Positions 5,791 to 7,628 of a stretch of 7,628 bases of DNA are shown here, piece by piece (position 1 is the first letter of the stretch; every line of letters starts with the position of its first letter). This DNA comes from Ignavibacteriaceae bacterium (GTDB lineage Bacteria > Bacteroidota > Ignavibacteria > Ignavibacteriales > Ignavibacteriaceae). The position numbers and the translations under genes were made by a program. The notes beneath the pieces were generated by a model, which did not search any database, had not been told where the DNA came from, and was given only the letters and a program-made list of their open reading frames with translations. The stretch covers positions 1 to 7,628 of the forward strand of contig JAPHUI010000005.1 in the NCBI GenBank assembly GCA_026193755.1, read 5' to 3'.

Positions 5791-7628
5791 ATGAAACTTT
5801 TATTAGTATCAATTCTTAACTTGATGACACCAATCCTGCTTTTAGCTCAAGAAAGTACAGGATCCGTTTATGGCAGGATTATGGATAATTCTACGAATGA
5901 ACCTCTGGTAGGTGCAAATGTAATTGTTGTTGGAACAAACTATGGAGCTGCAACAAGCTTCGATGGGGAATATTTGATTACCGGTTTACCTCCAAACACT
6001 TATCAAATCAAAGTATCGATAATTGGATATAACAGTTTAATTAAAACTGACATTAGTGTTATGCCGGGCAGACCAGCTCAAGTTGATTTTGAATTAACTA
6101 CAGCAGCTATAGAACTTGAAGGTGTGGTTGTCCAGAGTGGCTACTTCGATAGAAATCAAATTGAGGTAAATAGTACTATAGGATTTAGTAATGAAGAAAT
6201 TAGACGAAGCGCCGGTGGTTTTGAAGATGTGGTAAGAGCAGTATCAATTCTTCCGGGAGTAGCACAAGCTGACCCGGGTAGAAATGACTTAATAGTTAGA
6301 GGCGGTGCCCCTTCAGAAAATTTATATTTGATTGATGGTATACCGGTTCAAAACATAAACCATTTCGGAACTCAAGGAGCAACCGGTGGTCCGCTCAGTT
6401 ATGTGAATCTGGACTTTGTGAGCAACACTACGTTTTCAACAGGTGGTTTTTCTGTTATTAATGGAGATAAAATTTCATCTGTCCTTTCTATTGATCTTCG
6501 TGAAGGAAGAAAGGATAAAATCGGTGGGAAAGGTACCATTTCGGCTACTCAATTTGGACTCGATCTAGAAGGTCCGGTATCTGATAACTCAACTTTTATT
6601 CTTTCGGCAAGAAGAAGCTACCTTGATTTCATCTTTAAAGCAGCAGACTTTTCATTCGTCCCGGAATATTATGACGGATTTGCCAAGTATGATTGGAAAC
6701 TTGATAACAGAAATTCTATTTCGTTTCTTCTTATTGCTGCTTTTGATAATGTAAAATATTTTAATAGTACAGAAGATCAGCGATATGATAATTCCAGAAT
6801 CCTCGGAAGTGATCAAACACAGTATGCAACGGGTTTATCTTACCGTCATTTATTTAACAAAGGTTTTCTAAACATTACTTTAAATAGAAACTACGTTGAT
6901 TTTAATACACAGCAGAAAGACTCTCTCTTAAATCCGATTTTTACAAATAAATCTCTCGAAAAGGAAAACACACTTAAAGCAGATCTTACTTATAAAATAT
7001 CGAATGTAACCGAGTTAAACGTCGGTGCTTCCGGACAGCTAATTAATTTTGATACCGATATTTTCGTTCCTGAATTTATCAGCACTTTTGGAGACAGCAT
7101 TCCAACCACTTCAATAAATGCAAATAATAATTACAACAAGTTTTCTGCTTACACAAATTTCAATTTTCTTCTTTTAGATAGATTGAATGTGAATCTCGGA
7201 ATAAGAGCTGATTATTTCAATCCACTTAAAACAAAAACATATTTCAGTCCGCGTTTTTCAGCATCGTACCAGTTAACCGATTTAACATCTATTATTTTCA
7301 GCACGGGTATTTATCACCAGGCACCTTCTTACATCTGGTTGGTTGGAAACGAAACAAATCTTGAACTGAAAGATATCAGGGTAAATCAATATGTGGTCGG
7401 TGTTGATCAATATTTTTCAGCGGATGCGCTGTTCAGAGTTGAAGGTTTCTTAAAAGATTATTTTGATTATCCAACCAGTTTGAGAAGAACATATTTAATA
7501 ATGGCAAACACAGGTGCAGGATTTGCAGGCTCAGATGAAAATTTTGCTTCTTTTGGACTGGATCCACTGAACTCTGCCGGAACAGGTATAGCAAAAGGTT
7601 TTGAAATTTCACTTCAGAAAAAACTTTC
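5791..7628 (+). CDS. TonB-dependent outer-membrane receptor (partial, 3' end off the right edge)
   Basis: The frame is open to the window edge, giving 612 complete codons. The product is an outer-membrane barrel that imports a ligand using TonB energy. A signal peptide (MKLLLVSILNLMTPILLLA, cleavage near 19/20) is followed by a carboxypeptidase-regulatory-like beta-sandwich (about 24-108: GRIMDNSTNEPLVGANV, SFDGEYLITGLPP). A short linker with LEGVVVQSGY is next, where related receptors carry a VVV-type sequence. The plug domain spans about 135-240, with FEDVVRAVSILPGV, IVRGGAPSENLYLIDGIPV and SSVLSIDLREG. Alternating aromatic beta-strands of the barrel start at about 245. Typical family members are 750-1000 residues, so the end of the barrel is missing. 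The substrate cannot be inferred; no SusD-like lipoprotein is visible in the window. I use the ATG at 5791 because it gives a textbook signal peptide. An in-frame ATG at 5719 has a better ribosome site and would add 24 residues. Confidence 0.93.
   Translation, partial: MKLLLVSILNLMTPILLLAQESTGSVYGRIMDNSTNEPLVGANVIVVGTNYGAATSFDGEYLITGLPPNTYQIKVSIIGYNSLIKTDISVMPGRPAQVDFELTTAAIELEGVVVQSGYFDRNQIEVNSTIGFSNEEIRRSAGGFEDVVRAVSILPGVAQADPGRNDLIVRGGAPSENLYLIDGIPVQNINHFGTQGATGGPLSYVNLDFVSNTTFSTGGFSVINGDKISSVLSIDLREGRKDKIGGKGTISATQFGLDLEGPVSDNSTFILSARRSYLDFIFKAADFSFVPEYYDGFAKYDWKLDNRNSISFLLIAAFDNVKYFNSTEDQRYDNSRILGSDQTQYATGLSYRHLFNKGFLNITLNRNYVDFNTQQKDSLLNPIFTNKSLEKENTLKADLTYKISNVTELNVGASGQLINFDTDIFVPEFISTFGDSIPTTSINANNNYNKFSAYTNFNFLLLDRLNVNLGIRADYFNPLKTKTYFSPRFSASYQLTDLTSIIFSTGIYHQAPSYIWLVGNETNLELKDIRVNQYVVGVDQYFSADALFRVEGFLKDYFDYPTSLRRTYLIMANTGAGFAGSDENFASFGLDPLNSAGTGIAKGFEISLQKKL

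Overview
The window looks like chromosomal DNA from a low-GC Gram-negative bacterium of the Bacteroidota/Ignavibacteriota kind. The evidence is an AT-rich base composition, an outer-membrane TonB-dependent receptor with an N-terminal carboxypeptidase-regulatory-like domain, and cytosolic PAS-type hybrid sensor kinases of the sort common there. Several genes start with GTG or TTG. Some starts have a clear Shine-Dalgarno sequence and others have none. The phylum is an inference; no rRNA or other marker is present.

Layout from left to right. (1) Positions 1-650, minus strand: a 5' fragment of a metallo-beta-lactamase-fold hydrolase with a Tat-type signal, cut by the left edge. (2) Positions 651-793: a divergent promoter region with one candidate promoter and one short inverted repeat. 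(3) Positions 794-1528, plus strand: a two-gene unit made of a GlsB/YeaQ/YmgE-type small membrane protein and a MarR-family regulator. (4) Positions 1530-4067, minus strand: a compact gene cluster, read in the order YhaM-like HD/OB-fold 3'-5' exoribonuclease, exported tetratricopeptide-repeat protein, SIR2-family lysine deacylase. Its last stop codon faces the MarR stop codon with one base between them. (5) Positions 4133-5596, minus strand: a soluble PAS-histidine kinase whose C-terminal receiver domain has lost its phosphorylation residues. (6) Positions 5597-5790: a second divergent intergenic region. (7) From 5791 to the right edge, plus strand: the N-terminal two thirds or so of a TonB-dependent receptor.

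How they may work together: the exoribonuclease, TPR protein and sirtuin are very probably co-transcribed (13-base gap, then a 4-base GTGA overlap). The small membrane protein and MarR regulator are likely a self-regulated stress unit. The kinase and the receptor are divergently transcribed, but nothing in the sequence proves a functional link. I see no mobile element, CRISPR array, tRNA or rRNA. Most of the window is ordinary core-type gene content. The least ordinary items are the degenerate receiver domain and the exonuclease-TPR-sirtuin gene cluster.
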